NCBI GenBank assembly: GCA_002633025.1
Contig: NMRB01000171.1
Span: 346,049-410,048, forward strand
Length of the DNA: 64,000 nucleotides
DNA from: Notospermus geniculatus
Lineage: Eukaryota > Nemertea > Pilidiophora > Heteronemertea > Lineidae
Reading direction: 5' to 3'
Position 1 is the first letter of the stretch; the number at the start of each line of letters is the position of its first letter. The notes below the pieces were generated by a model, which was given only the letters and a program-made list of their open reading frames with translations, was not told the DNA's origin and ran no database searches. A program made the position numbers and the translations under genes. Below are positions 34,705-46,532 of the stretch, in pieces.

Positions 34705-35012
34705 TATTCAAGGGAAGATTGGATGCTTACTGGAAGGGATCTGAGATCCTGTACAGATTTTGATGTAAATATTGGAGTAAACTAAAGGACATTTTGCTTT
34801 GTATATATGTACGTATAGACTATGACTCAGCTACGAGGATATTGAAAATTTATAGAGACACTACGAGGATTATTCGGCTACATGTACAGGATCTGGATTA
34901 TAATATTAAATGAGACATTGTTTCGCGACGCCCCTCGCGCAGTACCTATATTGAGCAGCAAAGTTCTGGAATAGAACAAGACGCTGAAGATGATCAATCA
35001 ATCAATCAATCA
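34705..35012 (+). mobile_element. LINE retrotransposon 3' end, copy 2, with ATCA-repeat tail
   Basis: A second, almost identical copy of 34225-34509, offset by 480 bp. It carries the last 20 codons of the reverse-transcriptase frame and the 3' untranslated sequence, and ends in five ATCA units (34992-35012). Such short tandem tails are usual at LINE 3' ends. Confidence 0.75.
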
Positions 35013-38000
35013 ACACATCACCAAAATCGCAGCTGTGAGGCCACAGAGATCTGGCATTACCGCAGTCCGGTTTCTCCTTGTCGGTGATGATCTGATCGGC
35101 ATTACTGCTGACCACACTGCAGGCCTTGTTCCCCTCGAATCGAAGTCCTGACACTGACGCTTTTGATATGATAATGTTGGGGGAGCTACAGTAGTTCCCA
35201 GTGAGTGGCAAAGCCCGGTGTGATGCGACCTTATAACTGCGATTTTGGTGCAGAAGAATTTGCTATTGTTGATAAGATTTTTTTCCGTTTTTAAAAACTG
35301 TGCTGACACTGCTGATGGAAATGGGTGTAACGCCATATGGAGCGTACAAGTTTCTCTAAAATGTTGTTTTGGGGGCTATGACATAGCGCTATGACAATCA
35401 TGGTGTGAACCACCACGGTTCAGCGGGCCGAAAACGTCCGCAAAACCTGGCCATATCTTCGATGTGCCGAGGAGTAATTTGATTGTGGAACGGTGCATAT
35501 CCCCAGGTGAACTGTCGAAACGGTCAACTAATGTAATAATTACCAGTAGAACCCTTATGGAAGAGAGTTGACATTCCTTTTTGCCTTGTTAAGAAGTACT
35601 AGCAGTGAATGTTAGATTTGAATTCGTTGCTGGTGTGACCAGGATTGGGAATCGCTCATTTTGTAAGTTCTTTTTTCTTAATCTTCCCGTCTCTCTTTTG
35701 ATACTCAATGTATTTTTTTTGAAAATAGAGTATGACAACTGAAAAGTGCCTGAGGAAGACCCCGTTACTTCCGCACTGACTCCATTCAAGGGCAGACTGT
35801 TAGTAACAGTAGCAGACTGTTAGTAACAGTCTGCTCATAGCCAGAAGACTCTGGCCGATAAGTTAGCTTGCGAAAAAAAAACTGACTGGACACCTATGGA
35901 CATTTTGGAATAGAGTAGAGGGTGGGCACACATCTCTGACTGCGGGTCTGGTTTTGAGATGCTGGTGAACCCTTGAGAGCATATGACTTGTAAATCTACC
36001 TACATGTATGTATTTTAAGCTCATTTGAAAACATTGAGCTCAGCTTCACTGGTACTTTCTCACGAAATGTGCACTCAAGAAATTCATAAGCTTCATCATG
36101 GCCCAAGAAAAGTCATTGGATAGGCCTGCAATAAGTACGAAAGTTGCGTTATTGGAATCGAAGAGACAATGTCTGTTAATATAAATGCATGGAAATAAAA
36201 TGATCACGCCATTTAGCCCCAATTTTCTCGCCATTTGGCCCCAATTTTCTCGCCATTTGGCCCGAATTTTCTATGAGGAAAACAAAGTCAATGACGCGAG
36301 AGAGTCGTCATAACTGGACTAGTTGTTGTGATTAGCACGTTCTTGGAATTAAACTCAATGCATGCACGTGTACGTACATGTGCATTTACTTGTGTCCGTC
36401 AGATTATGATCTTCGTCATAAATTCCGTTGATTTGTGCTAATCAACTTAGCAAAGAGCAATAAATGAACAATCATAAACAAAAGTGTATTAAAAGGATTA
36501 TAAAAGAACATAAGGTCGCAGTAGACGTCGCTTTGCATTAATATTACTATATATTACTAAAGTCTTGTACTAGACGGTATAGTGTCACTGGATACGCTAA
36601 GGAATAGGCTAACGACCGGTAGCCTCCATTTCGCTTCGTATTCGCAGAATGCAGACATCACGTGATTCATTTTAGTCACGTGACATCGTAAACAAAGCGA
36701 TGATGGACACCTTCCGGTCTGAAAATTCAAGTGCGGCGCACAATATCCGGTAGTTAAATTAAAACAACGTGGAATAATGCGAACTTAACTACAAGTAGAT
36801 GCGATGCAATTATTCCTGATGCATTTTGTCTCATAAGTCTCGGAGATTAGCTTTTCAATATATATTGATCTGTCAATTGGAGTTATTGACTTCACTGCCT
36901 GATGGATGTCAGCCGTAACCAAGAGAGTAGCGCGTCACATGACTCGTGTGAAATACATCAAAACCTCGTTCCTGGTTCACGAGGTCCAGTTCTGTACACG
37001 TCTTGCGTGCCTAGAATTGTAAAACCTGGGTCCAGTGTGATTCAGACTTATCTGGACAAGGAACAACATGTTGTCTGGTGAGTGAAAAGTGTGTCTTGCG
37101 CTTCTGGCGCGAAAAACATAAACAGTTCCGTAAACTTGACTATGGTCTTAACGTTGTATATTTTCTGTCAAATTGTGGGGACTGATTCTACACCCGGTGG
37201 ACGCATTTGGAATTTAGCGCTGTTTATTCGGAGTATGGATGGATGATTGAGAAATTTGACTCATCCGATTTCGGAGATCTAATGTTCACAAACCACCTGT
37301 TGGATTTATTCCTAACTACAGGTACCAACTTTTGAGGAATTAATCACACGAAAATCACCAATAAACACGACATCCTAAGGTATTTACAAAATTCTCCCTT
37401 CAAATGAAGTATTCTTTCAGTCAAAATACCAGATACTCTCTCCAGTCAAAAAATTTGGTATTACTCATTAATTACATGTATTTAAACGAGTAATGATTTT
37501 CTACATTTTCCAAATGCGTGCATGTAATGTACATTTTACAATGTATCATACACAGCCATGCATCTGGAACTCACAACTTCGGTATAGGCCTACCCCAGGC
37601 TAACATCCTTACACCGTCTACTAAGTGAAAGACTAAGCATTAAAAGGCCTATTCCTTTGAAGTTAGATATTTGATAGTTCGACAATTGCCGAACATTCCG
37701 TCATCTTAATATTCCAGTCTGCAAAAAGAGTGAAACCATAACCCTCCTTCTGCAATGTTTGATGAAATAAATCACCCCAGAAGATCCGATACCTTGCACA
37801 ATGAAATAAATCTATTTACTTTCGAGTGAATTAATATCTCTCGAGTAACAAAGTACTTAATGCACAACTGCCCGAGAGCAGTGTTTGGCGATGTTTATGA
37901 CCGAATGTTACCAATCGTTTAATGTTCATTCAAAGCGTCTTTTTACACTTAACGTATGAAAAACAGACACATGCAGCCCACAGTTAAAGAGACTGTCTCA

Positions 38001-38298
38001 CCTTATCAACTACAATGTACATGTAGGCTAATTTGAATAAAACGTCCCTCTAAAACCTGTAGCTGTATGTTGAATAAAGATGTAACACTTTTGATCCAAG
38101 AAAATGATTGATGAACAACATCCCACTAATTAGGGTCTATTCTTTTACGTATAAAACTTTTTATAAGCTTGGTGAAGGAGAATGTACAAAGTAAAAAACA
38201 ATTTACTTTCAGACAAAATGGAAATCAGACGTCCAACCTGAGCAACTCTGAGTAAAATTCAATTTGGCAGCTTTCAAGCAAAATACCCTGAATCCATC
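35013..38298. other. Gene-free region with minor repeats
   Basis: No coding chain found. A 19-base word, GCAGACTGTTAGTAACAGT, is directly repeated at 35793 and 35815. A 22-base unit CGCCATTTGGCCCCAATTTTCT is present in three tandem copies at 36207-36272. The rest shows nothing supportable. The 3' end may include the promoter of the CNBD2 gene. Confidence 0.45.
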
Positions 38299-41200
38299 AT
38301 GATGCGGCGAGCGCGTCGCCCATCGAGAGACCCGGATGACGAACCGACGCCTCTCAGTCTCCTGCCTTCTCGGTTCTGCTTGATCCGTTCAGCCGTCGAA
38401 GTTAGAAATATTGACTCTTCTAACAAACCTCGCAGCAAGTCTGCCGGACGTCTCGGCGACATAGCCTCGTTTGCTCGAGATCTCGAGAGATTTCACCAGG
38501 CGAGAAAGCAGATAGCGTCTTCGCAGAGCTCGAGAGGTAAGAGTCCGCCAGATTCGAGTCAGAAGAGACTCCGCAGGGTGACGTACCTGGAGTGTGAGTC
38601 AAGTATTGGAGGTACCCCCAGGAGCGGGAGGAGAAGTCGACAAGTCTGGTCAAGGCGGAGAAGTAGACTGGGAAAAGAAACAGGGGCTGAAGATAAGGAA
38701 CCCAAAGAAGAAGGAAAAGCCAGGAGGCGGTTCATCTGGGCGGTACGAATGGTTAAGTCCTGCAGACGTATTCTCCGGGAAATGATTGACGTCAGCGCCG
38801 CCCTGACGGTCCAGACAGCGACCGAACTGCAATGGCACATGTTACACAATAGTTCAGAGGTCCAGAAACTCGTCTTCAACAAGTCCTTGTTCTCAAGGGA
38901 CAGGGTGAGTGTCACTAGTAACCCACAGTCTTGCCGAAATGACGACGCCTGATTGGCAACCTTTGGCAGCCTTTGGCAACCTTTGCTCCGGACTTCGAAT
39001 TTTCTGATTGGTTGCATCAATAATACATGTACAATTTCGGAGCAAATGCACTGAACGCGTCTTATTGGTTTACGTAAAAAATACATGTACATGTATGTAC
39101 AGCTCATTTACACAATGGACATGTACTTCCACAATTTCAGATATACGCAAGGGTTCCCCCTTGGGCCAAAAAGATTTTGGAGAAACCTCCAGAGGGTAGG
39201 AGTGACACAGATTGCCGGAGATTGCACGCGTTACTACGAGGCCTCAAGAGCTTTGATAGATTTACTGAAAAGATTCAGCTGTCCATGTGCAGGTCGTTCT
39301 CCTACGAAAGGTGAGGAGTTGTATTACATATACCGGTACATAAGAAATTAAGACTCGGGTACGTGTAATACAAGGAACCTCGTGAGAGGTTGGCTAATCA
39401 GGCTGACTTTCAACACGACTAGTGGGTCAAAGTTTGGCAACTCAGCGAGTAGTCCACGTTAAAGGGACCCTATAGGCAACCTCCTCATAAGCATTTTGAT
39501 TTTCATTACGCCGATTGGTTGGCATGAGAACCTAAATCTGACTTGTATTGCAAGTAAAATACACTAAAATCCAACATTTCATCCCAAATCAGTTGCTAGC
39601 GCCACCTATCGATGAAGTGACCACACTGATATGAGCCTAGCTGGAGGTTCAGAAAAGAGAATTAGTATGTGTGCTGTCTGTGCTGTCAGTTTAACTGAAT
39701 CTGCAGGCCAAGTCTTTCCGATAAATGGGAATGTCTAGTTATGATGGATAACCAACCTCATCCTATTCCTAATTTTTACACATTATCATCGACACAAACT
39801 CAATTATACCGTCGAATACAATGTCAATGGTAGCGAGGTTTGATCGATCTTTAGCTTGACCTGATACCGTTGTATTTCATTACGAACCGAAATAAAAACA
39901 CGGTGGATGTTTTTCGGTTCGTCCATCAATCAACAGACTCAGCACGAACAAGTCCATCGTGAAAAAAGATTAGAAAGGCTGATTATGCACTTGACCGACA
40001 GTAAGTGCGAAGTTGTGTCAATGTGTTTTATGGCCTTGCTATCCTAATGCGAAAATCAATCTCCGATCCGTATCTTCAAAAGCCCTGAAGGCTCTGCGCT
40101 ATGTCACGAAACTCTGCACGGTAATCCATGATAACATGCATGTGATGCACTTCATTCAAAGATATTACAGTATACACATGTAAGAAAAATCGTCTAACCC
40201 TTGTTGCTGATGCAAAGTGTGTGTCATTATCACCCAGAACCTGACAGCACTTCCAAAAAAGACGTGTGGTCTCCACTGACCAAAGGCCTCCACGAGAATA
40301 CTGAGACTGATATACATATATATTTTTAATTTTCAGTGTTGATGCCAAACGTATCATTCTCAGGAAAGGTCACGTGGGTGTGAATTTCTACTTCATTTAC
40401 TCGGGATCTGTTTTTGTGAATGTGGAAGATGTGAACGCAAAAGGAGAAAAGTTCATTAAAACCGAGGTGACGCTGTCAAAGGGAGATTCGTTTGGGGTGA
40501 GCAGGCTATGTACTAGTACCGGTAGTTTGTATTGGCGGATGTCAATTTCAAAATGGCCGCCACATGCAGATGCAAATGACGTCACAGAGCCGAAAATGGA
40601 ATGATAATGCGGCGAAATTATTTCCCAGGTTTTCATGAATTTTCAAATTTGGTTATATTTCCACCGTGATATTTCCGGCATCTTTTTTTTTCTTTCAGGA
40701 GCTTGCCCTTTTACGAGATATCACAAGAACTGCCAGCATCGCCTGTCGAGAGAATTGTGAACTATTGTGTGTTGACAAAGACGTGTTTGCTCGACTCTGC
40801 CNTGTCACTGAACGACCTCCGTGATCTGCTAAACGATATCCCCGAAGAGGACGAGCGGTTCACTGAGCTCTCGCAGATGGGGCGAGATCTTGAGTGTGTG
40901 CGATATCTGCTAGAAGGTACATTCTAGGCCTATTTACAAGTTATTCTTGGTTGGAAAGCTAGAGAGTGTTTTTCCGTTTTCAGAGGTTAACTTAAGATCA
41001 GTAGTGAGAGGGACTGGGTACACTTTGTCCTATCGAGGGACAAGGGTGGCCAAATCTCGTAATTTGGTCAAAAAGCATCATTATCCTGCTTCCAGTTGCA
41101 TTTCCTGCAGCAAGTGATCAGTCGCATTGATAATGATATAAGCAGTGAATCATTCTGCTGTACGTTTCAACATCTCATCACTGATTTAAATGACGATTTC

Positions 41201-44200
41201 CATATTGAAATTGACAAGAGTATCACCATTCGAAGCAAAGGGACATACATGTGTACACTAGTTGATTTTGGCAAATTGTCGTGAAAACCTCTTTACCAGG
41301 ATTTGGCAAAGACGTGATAGATTTATGTAGCATTCTGGTACATTTGCATTCTTATTCCCATCATGCTCCATTCTCATAGGCGATACATTTGGAGAGGCTT
41401 TGAGACAAGAAGCTGAGAACCCAGAACAGCATAAAGTTAGCAAGTCCAGGATGCTGAATTCTATGGCCCTCGATTACGTGGAAACAATGAGAAAGGTAAA
41501 GCGAATGTTAGCCAATCAGGACTGCACGAAATTTGCGAGGTTTGGAGACGACGTTTCCTTGTATATCAGGGCCCACCGCACAGAAAGTCCGATAGTGCTT
41601 TCGGCGGTTTAGTTAATGGGAAAATGCATATGACTAACTGTCGATAGGCGCCGGTAGCACTATCGGACTTTCCGTGCGGCCGGCCCAGTTCTCTATGATA
41701 CAAATGGAGTCAATCGTATGGGACAGTAAGCCGTGATGCGTTGTACCTTGTGTCTCTACAAGGGCAACTAAAAGACCCCATCCAAGTGAGGAACATGAGT
41801 AGCTTGAGATGGCCTATATTCCATACTCACCTCGGCCAACGATACTTTGGCTTTCGGCTCCGATGGAAAAATCTAACACAGATACAAATACAAAAAAATA
41901 TGCAAATGGCTTCACTGACAGTACAACATGACAATACACTGTATAATCTTTTTTACTCCAGGAAGCTACAAATAAGGAAAAACTTCTTGAGAAGAATAGC
42001 CTCTTTCAGGTAGGATCCTAGGCAACGGACCTAACATTGTACTTTGAATCATCAACGATGGTTTGGATGGGTTGGGTTCGACATTTGGAATACAATGCAG
42101 TCAAGGCAATGTCGAACATCTTGATGCAGGACAAAGCTAGGCCTACTTCTCTGCATGGGAGTTCACTTGTGCGAGTATGCTGACAGAGAGTGAACATTCA
42201 AGTTGGAAATGGAGAGTGTCCTGTCCGTCAATAATCGATCGAATTGACTTTTGCGTTGTTGTATCAAGAAAACTGTGGGAAAACGGACTTGAAACGGACC
42301 GGATCAGTGCGCCAATGAACCCTGCTTAAATCGTTTCCTCAATACTCTTTTTTGCAGAAAATGAAGGGTTCCCTTAATGACAACAAAGTGAAGAAGTCTA
42401 CACAAGGTGTGATATCCTTCAATGCTCTCATGTCCAACCAGATTCGTGAAGCGGACGGGAAGGAATACGTATATCTGGAAATAGCTGTGCTGAACGAAAA
42501 TGAAATATTCGTAAGTGAGATACCAAAGGACAGCGATTTATAGGTCATGAATAGTAGTAAACTACGACCCGCAGTTTCAAACCGCTAATCGTTACGTTAC
42601 CCGAGCTCTGAAACTGCTTCAGTTGATGCGATCGTCAAAATATCACTAATAGACGGCGTTAGCTGTCCAAATCTTCCGCGAGTATCAAATGTACAGTGTA
42701 CATTTTGCACACGTGTCTTAGCCAATCAGAAAGTGTGTTACGGCGGCGTCGGCTAAACCAGTGTGATGATGGCGTACGATTGTATCACTCGTCAAGCAGC
42801 GCCAATCATGCCAGTGTTTAGTGAGTCCACGCCTTCGGCCAACTGAACACTGGGAACGAGTGTACAAAAGACAGTTTGCGAAATTAGCGGCCGCCATTTA
42901 TTTTATAGATTTAGCCGAATTTTCGAACTTTTTCAAATATATTTCGAATATATTTTATTAGCTGCTTGCTTGCTAAAATATCTTTATGCAATTCTTGTGG
43001 CTAACTGTATGACCTTTCTTTTTTGAACGCCTCTGACAGTGCAAAATCCCATTGAAAAAACCCAAGCAACGGCAAAATCGTAAAAAAAGATGGCGGCCGC
43101 TAATTTCGCAAGCTGCCAATACTGGCGACAAAATTAAACAGAAACAACAAGACCACTCACCGAATCTGATGCACTCGCCACGACAGCAGCAATCCAAAAA
43201 AACGTAGCCTACTTGGTTCAGACATTGGATAGGCTGCTTATCCTTGCACAGACATTTTTTGTCGTTGATCCCCACTTTCTTCCTTCTTTCCGTTTCCTTT
43301 AGGATCTAGAGAATATCCTCGAGTATTCCAATCGCCACTGTGATGACCGACCAAAACCAAAAAGCTTCATAATACTGGTCAGTTCAGGTGCTAAACTGTT
43401 ACGGATCCGTCGAAACAGCTACTTCGCCTTTGCGTCGAATGAGGCGTTGGCTGTGGCTAAGTCTGTAGCAAAAACTCACTCGTAAGTACATACGCGTACA
43501 TGTATATCAAATGAATGAAGGCCTAAAGTTGGCCGAACTTGTAAATCGGCACAAAGTCAATGTCCTTCGCTGGCGTCACAAACGGGACAGGTCAGTGCGG
43601 TGTTCAGTAGATTCAGGTACTGTAGGCCTATTAAACCAGTGTGAAGTAACCGCTGAGCAGGGCCTACGATAAAGGCCAACATGTAACACCTATTGAACCA
43701 CTTTTCTCCATTTTATCGTTTATGACCCAGTGAATTCTGTTCTTCCTTTCAGTTACCCAACTGACGATGTGCTGATCAATTCCTACAAACAAAAATCGAA
43801 ATGGGATGCCTACAAACACACGGTGGTGAATGGAGTGATCGAACCCCTCCTTGACCAAGCCAGGAGGAAGTACTTGTCCAATTACATTGTCGCCTCGGGC
43901 GCCGACAAGAAAAAACAGGCTCTGAAGCTTTTGTCGACGCTGCGGAAGAACAGGTCAACCACCGTGGAGCAGCCCAAGGAGGAGATCCGACTGGACGTGT
44001 CCTTGGCGCGGGCGGAGCAGAGCATGAAACAAGGGAAGCTGATCGTGACGGGCATGGAGAATCAAATCAACGAACAGATATACTCACAGCCAATCGTAGT
44101 CAGGAGCAGAAGGGGGTCAGGTTTTGGCCTCCCGGAACCTCCTATGCCCAGCTCGCAAGTCTCAACAACTAAAACGGCGTCTGATACCTCTGGGTCACCT

Positions 44201-44305
44201 CCCGGAGCGCCCTCTATTGCTCAACGTGATTTGGGTGACATACCGGAAGTGACCACCAGTCTCACGTCGTTACTGTCGTTGTCACGCGGTACTAAAGTGG
44301 CCTGA
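38299..44305 (+). CDS. CNBD2: Cyclic nucleotide-binding domain-containing protein 2
   Basis: Nine plus-strand exons join in phase: 38299-38904, 39141-39310, 40337-40496, 40699-40916, 41380-41495, 41962-42009, 42358-42510, 43303-43481, 43753-44305. Ignoring one N, they total 2202 nt, or 733 residues. The cNMP domain begins RIILRKGHVGVNFYFIYSGS. Its phosphate-binding cassette FGELALLRDITRTAS is split by the exon 3/4 boundary and keeps the FGE and the arginine that contacts the cyclic phosphate. The N-terminal region with WAVRMVKSCRRILREM and PPWAKKILEKPPEGR matches vertebrate CNBD2, a cytosolic protein linked to sperm flagellum function. The C-terminus is long and Ser/Pro-rich. In exon 4 the frame continues only if the N at 40802 is not a real base. 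Orthology is from recall of the family, not a search. Confidence 0.85.
40802..40802 (+). other. Ambiguous base that shifts the CNBD2 frame
   Basis: The reading frame is right before the N (CVDKDVFARLC) and one base out after it (SLNDLRDLLNDIPEEDERF). Deleting the N restores one continuous frame and the phase needed by the next exon. It is most likely a spurious or indel-ambiguous base in the assembly. Confidence 0.8.
41579..41678. repeat. Foldback element in CNBD2 intron 5
   Basis: GCACAGAAAGTCCGATAGTG and its inverted copy (one mismatch) lie 100 bp apart end to end. Non-coding. Confidence 0.65.
42565..42865. repeat. Interspersed repeat, copy 2 of a three-member family
   Basis: Shares with 21605-21930 the blocks CGCAGTTTCAAACCGCTA, GAAACTGCTTCAGTTGATGC, AATAGACGGCGTTAGCTxTCC, GTGTTACGGCGGCGTCGG and AACACTGGGxACGAGTG. 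CNBD2 intron 7. Confidence 0.65.
42876..43111. mobile_element. 236-bp TIR element in CNBD2 intron 7
   Basis: The ends TTGCGAAATTAGCGGCCGCC and GGCGGCCGCTAATTTCGCAA are perfectly inverted over 22 bases. The interior is AT-rich, without a transposase frame. It abuts the interspersed repeat at 42565-42865. Confidence 0.75.
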
Positions 44306-44448
44306 GGAAAATTGGCTTGGCGTAACAAGGGCTTAGTCGTGTGAATATCTCTTACATATTGGCTACCGTACTGGTACGACTGGCAAGGTGCGGGGGGGGG
44401 GCAGGTTTTCCTGCAGGTCGGAGTGTTGTCACTCCTCGTTTATTAGGG

Positions 44449-44570
44449 AGTTTTCGCAAAGCCCCCGAAACGCCAACGCGAACGCCAATCCCATTGTTCG
44501 ATGGCACGAAGAGAGCACCGAACAAAAGGATAGACGTTTGCGTTGGCGTTTCGGGGGCTTTGCGAAAACT
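44449..44570. repeat. Foldback element, 122 bp
   Basis: AGTTTTCGCAAAGCCCCCGA and its complement form arms of about 40 bases that include CGCCAACGC words. It begins about 140 bp after the CNBD2 stop codon. The open frames listed on both strands here are produced by the symmetry, not by genes. Confidence 0.75.
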
Positions 44571-45003
44571 GGCTATTCCCAAGAGACGTGGACTTGTAGC
44601 AGTGTGATGGTTTCAAGTGGACTCGCAAAAAGTACATGAGTTACGCATCAACAAAAATAACACCCTTAGTTTTAATTGTACTTTCTGTACTGCAAGTGTA
44701 AAGAGTAAAGAGTGCCGTTTGACTTTTCAGTTCATTCATTCGTTCTTTACCAACCATGCACACAAACAGTACGTTATTTAGCCTGTCCTTTGCCTCCATC
44801 AGCAAAGCCCATGCAGCACCAAGTTACCGATAACTCTGTTACAGAGCGTTGAAGAGGTAGGGATTTTAAGAGGTCGTCCCTCTAACGGTAACACTAATTA
44901 ACATAATTTTTTTACATTGCAAAAGTACGTCAGACATAGCGTTAACGTTATCGAGCGATTTCTTAAACTCTCGAATAATGTTCAACACAAGAAGCCAGCT
45001 GCT

Positions 45004-46014
45004 TTACCTGACAGGAACATTTTTGGCCTTGTAAATATTGACCGACCTAAAGTGTCCTATTATGCTGCCCTTTTTTCTTTGAGAATTGATCAGATGATGA
45101 AGAGAGCCATCAAAAGGGTAAAAGCTAAAACGTATTCCGCCCATATCTCTTGTTTGAGGTTGAATAAATGATCGAATTTCTACCAGCATTACCTTGCCAG
45201 ACCCTTCTTTGACTAGGCCATGTTTAGGATCATAAATCCCTATGAATCCTAGTCCACGCGGCCCCGGGATAGCAAGGACGAAAATCAAGTGACACCAAGG
45301 GTTTAAGAGAAACAGCAAACCCCGATTTTTACTGAGAATTTTCAGGTCACCGATCAGGTGTATCCGTGATTTGTAGTTATTGGACTCTAAGAAAAAAACT
45401 ATAAAGAAATGATTGGAATATGAAACCAGGCTGTGCAAATCACGGCTCAAGTGGAACTTAAAGTCCGATTTCATAAACGAAAGCTTGCTGCCATTTACAA
45501 GTTTCAGGTTGAAGGATGTATTTCCATGCACTTCGGATATATCGTAAAGAGTCCCTGCCCCATAGTGTTTAGTGTGACGTTTACAAAATACCAATAGCTT
45601 TCCTCGAAATCCAAGTTCTACTTTGTTTTCTATGTGAGCAAAGCAGATGTCAGTCCAAGGAATGATGACTTTGCCGGCAAATGTTCCTTTTCTGGTATCA
45701 TAAAGGTGGTAATCTTTGACACCGTTCGCATTATCTACCGAACAGAACATCAGATGCCGATAATTTATGTGAAGAAGAAAGGTGAACTTTTGGGATAGAA
45801 CGTTTGTCGAGTATAAAATGCCGTAACGTTCTCTAGTCGAGGGAAACTTTCCTCTCGTCAAATGGTATACCAGTATTTTGCTATAAGGGGTCGTGCTTGG
45901 AAACACAAACAGGCTGATTCGACCATTAATCATATCATATTCCATGTGGAAAATTTGCCGAATTTTTATTGGTGGCAAAATTGGAATCGTCTTATAGAGT
46001 TTGTATATAATCAT
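45004..46014 (-). CDS. Unrecognised protein, beta-propeller-like, paralogue 1
   Basis: One long minus-strand frame of 336 residues beginning at ATG 46014, which has A at -3. I do not recognise the family. The sequence alternates short hydrophobic strands with polar turns (HLMFCSVD, YHLYDTRKGTFAGKVIIPW, LLFLLNPWCHLIFVLAIPG) in the way of repeat beta-propellers. It has no signal peptide or membrane helix, so a cytosolic or nuclear place is likely. It is clearly related to the next gene upstream: TFLLHINYRHLMF with KxTFAGKVIIPW aligns with VFLLLLIRSEDT and GKRIGRILIPR, and both start with IP-x-x-PPI. An AG acceptor lies 9 nt before the ATG, so a further 5' exon is possible. The Lys/Arg-rich end reads VNIYKAKNVPVR. 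Confidence 0.6.
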   Translation of the reverse strand: MIIYKLYKTIPILPPIKIRQIFHMEYDMINGRISLFVFPSTTPYSKILVYHLTRGKFPSTRERYGILYSTNVLSQKFTFLLHINYRHLMFCSVDNANGVKDYHLYDTRKGTFAGKVIIPWTDICFAHIENKVELGFRGKLLVFCKRHTKHYGAGTLYDISEVHGNTSFNLKLVNGSKLSFMKSDFKFHLSRDLHSLVSYSNHFFIVFFLESNNYKSRIHLIGDLKILSKNRGLLFLLNPWCHLIFVLAIPGPRGLGFIGIYDPKHGLVKEGSGKVMLVEIRSFIQPQTRDMGGIRFSFYPFDGSLHHLINSQRKKGSIIGHFRSVNIYKAKNVPVR

Positions 46015-46532
46015 TTTCTCCTGTACGATGACGAATATTGAAAGTGAATCAAGGAACTTAAAGGGGCACGCGGTATGCGATCTCTTGTCGGTATTTTGAC
46101 TGCGGACGTTGAGGATTCACCTAGCGGCAGCAATACAAACTACAAAAGACCATTACAAAATGTACGTACTGCATCGGGTCCATTCGCCGGTAACATAGTC
46201 AGTCCTTGGCGTTGGAGTGGCGTCAGTGTATGGCGATGGTGGCGCTGGCTGTCGAGAAAAAGTGGCAATACCGGGCTCCTTTACAATTGTAATTAACAAT
46301 GGGGGTAGAAAATGCTGACAACTGGTTACGTGTTGCTTTCAATATCCTTTATTGTGTAAGCCTAAATTTTGGTACAGGCGACTTGGTCCAGGTCTTGTGG
46401 AAACGGAAACGCGCCCAGGCTGCGTATTAGAAGCAGAGGAAGCGTATTGATGTGCAGAGGAAAACAGATGTCCTGATGGTGGCGTGATCAACTTCCATGA
46501 TATAAAATTGCAGCCATCAGCAGAGCATAACA

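Noticed and set aside
44341-44639. Four overlapping frames with similar Arg/Asn-rich sequence on both strands
   Set aside because: They are produced by the foldback element at 44449-44570.
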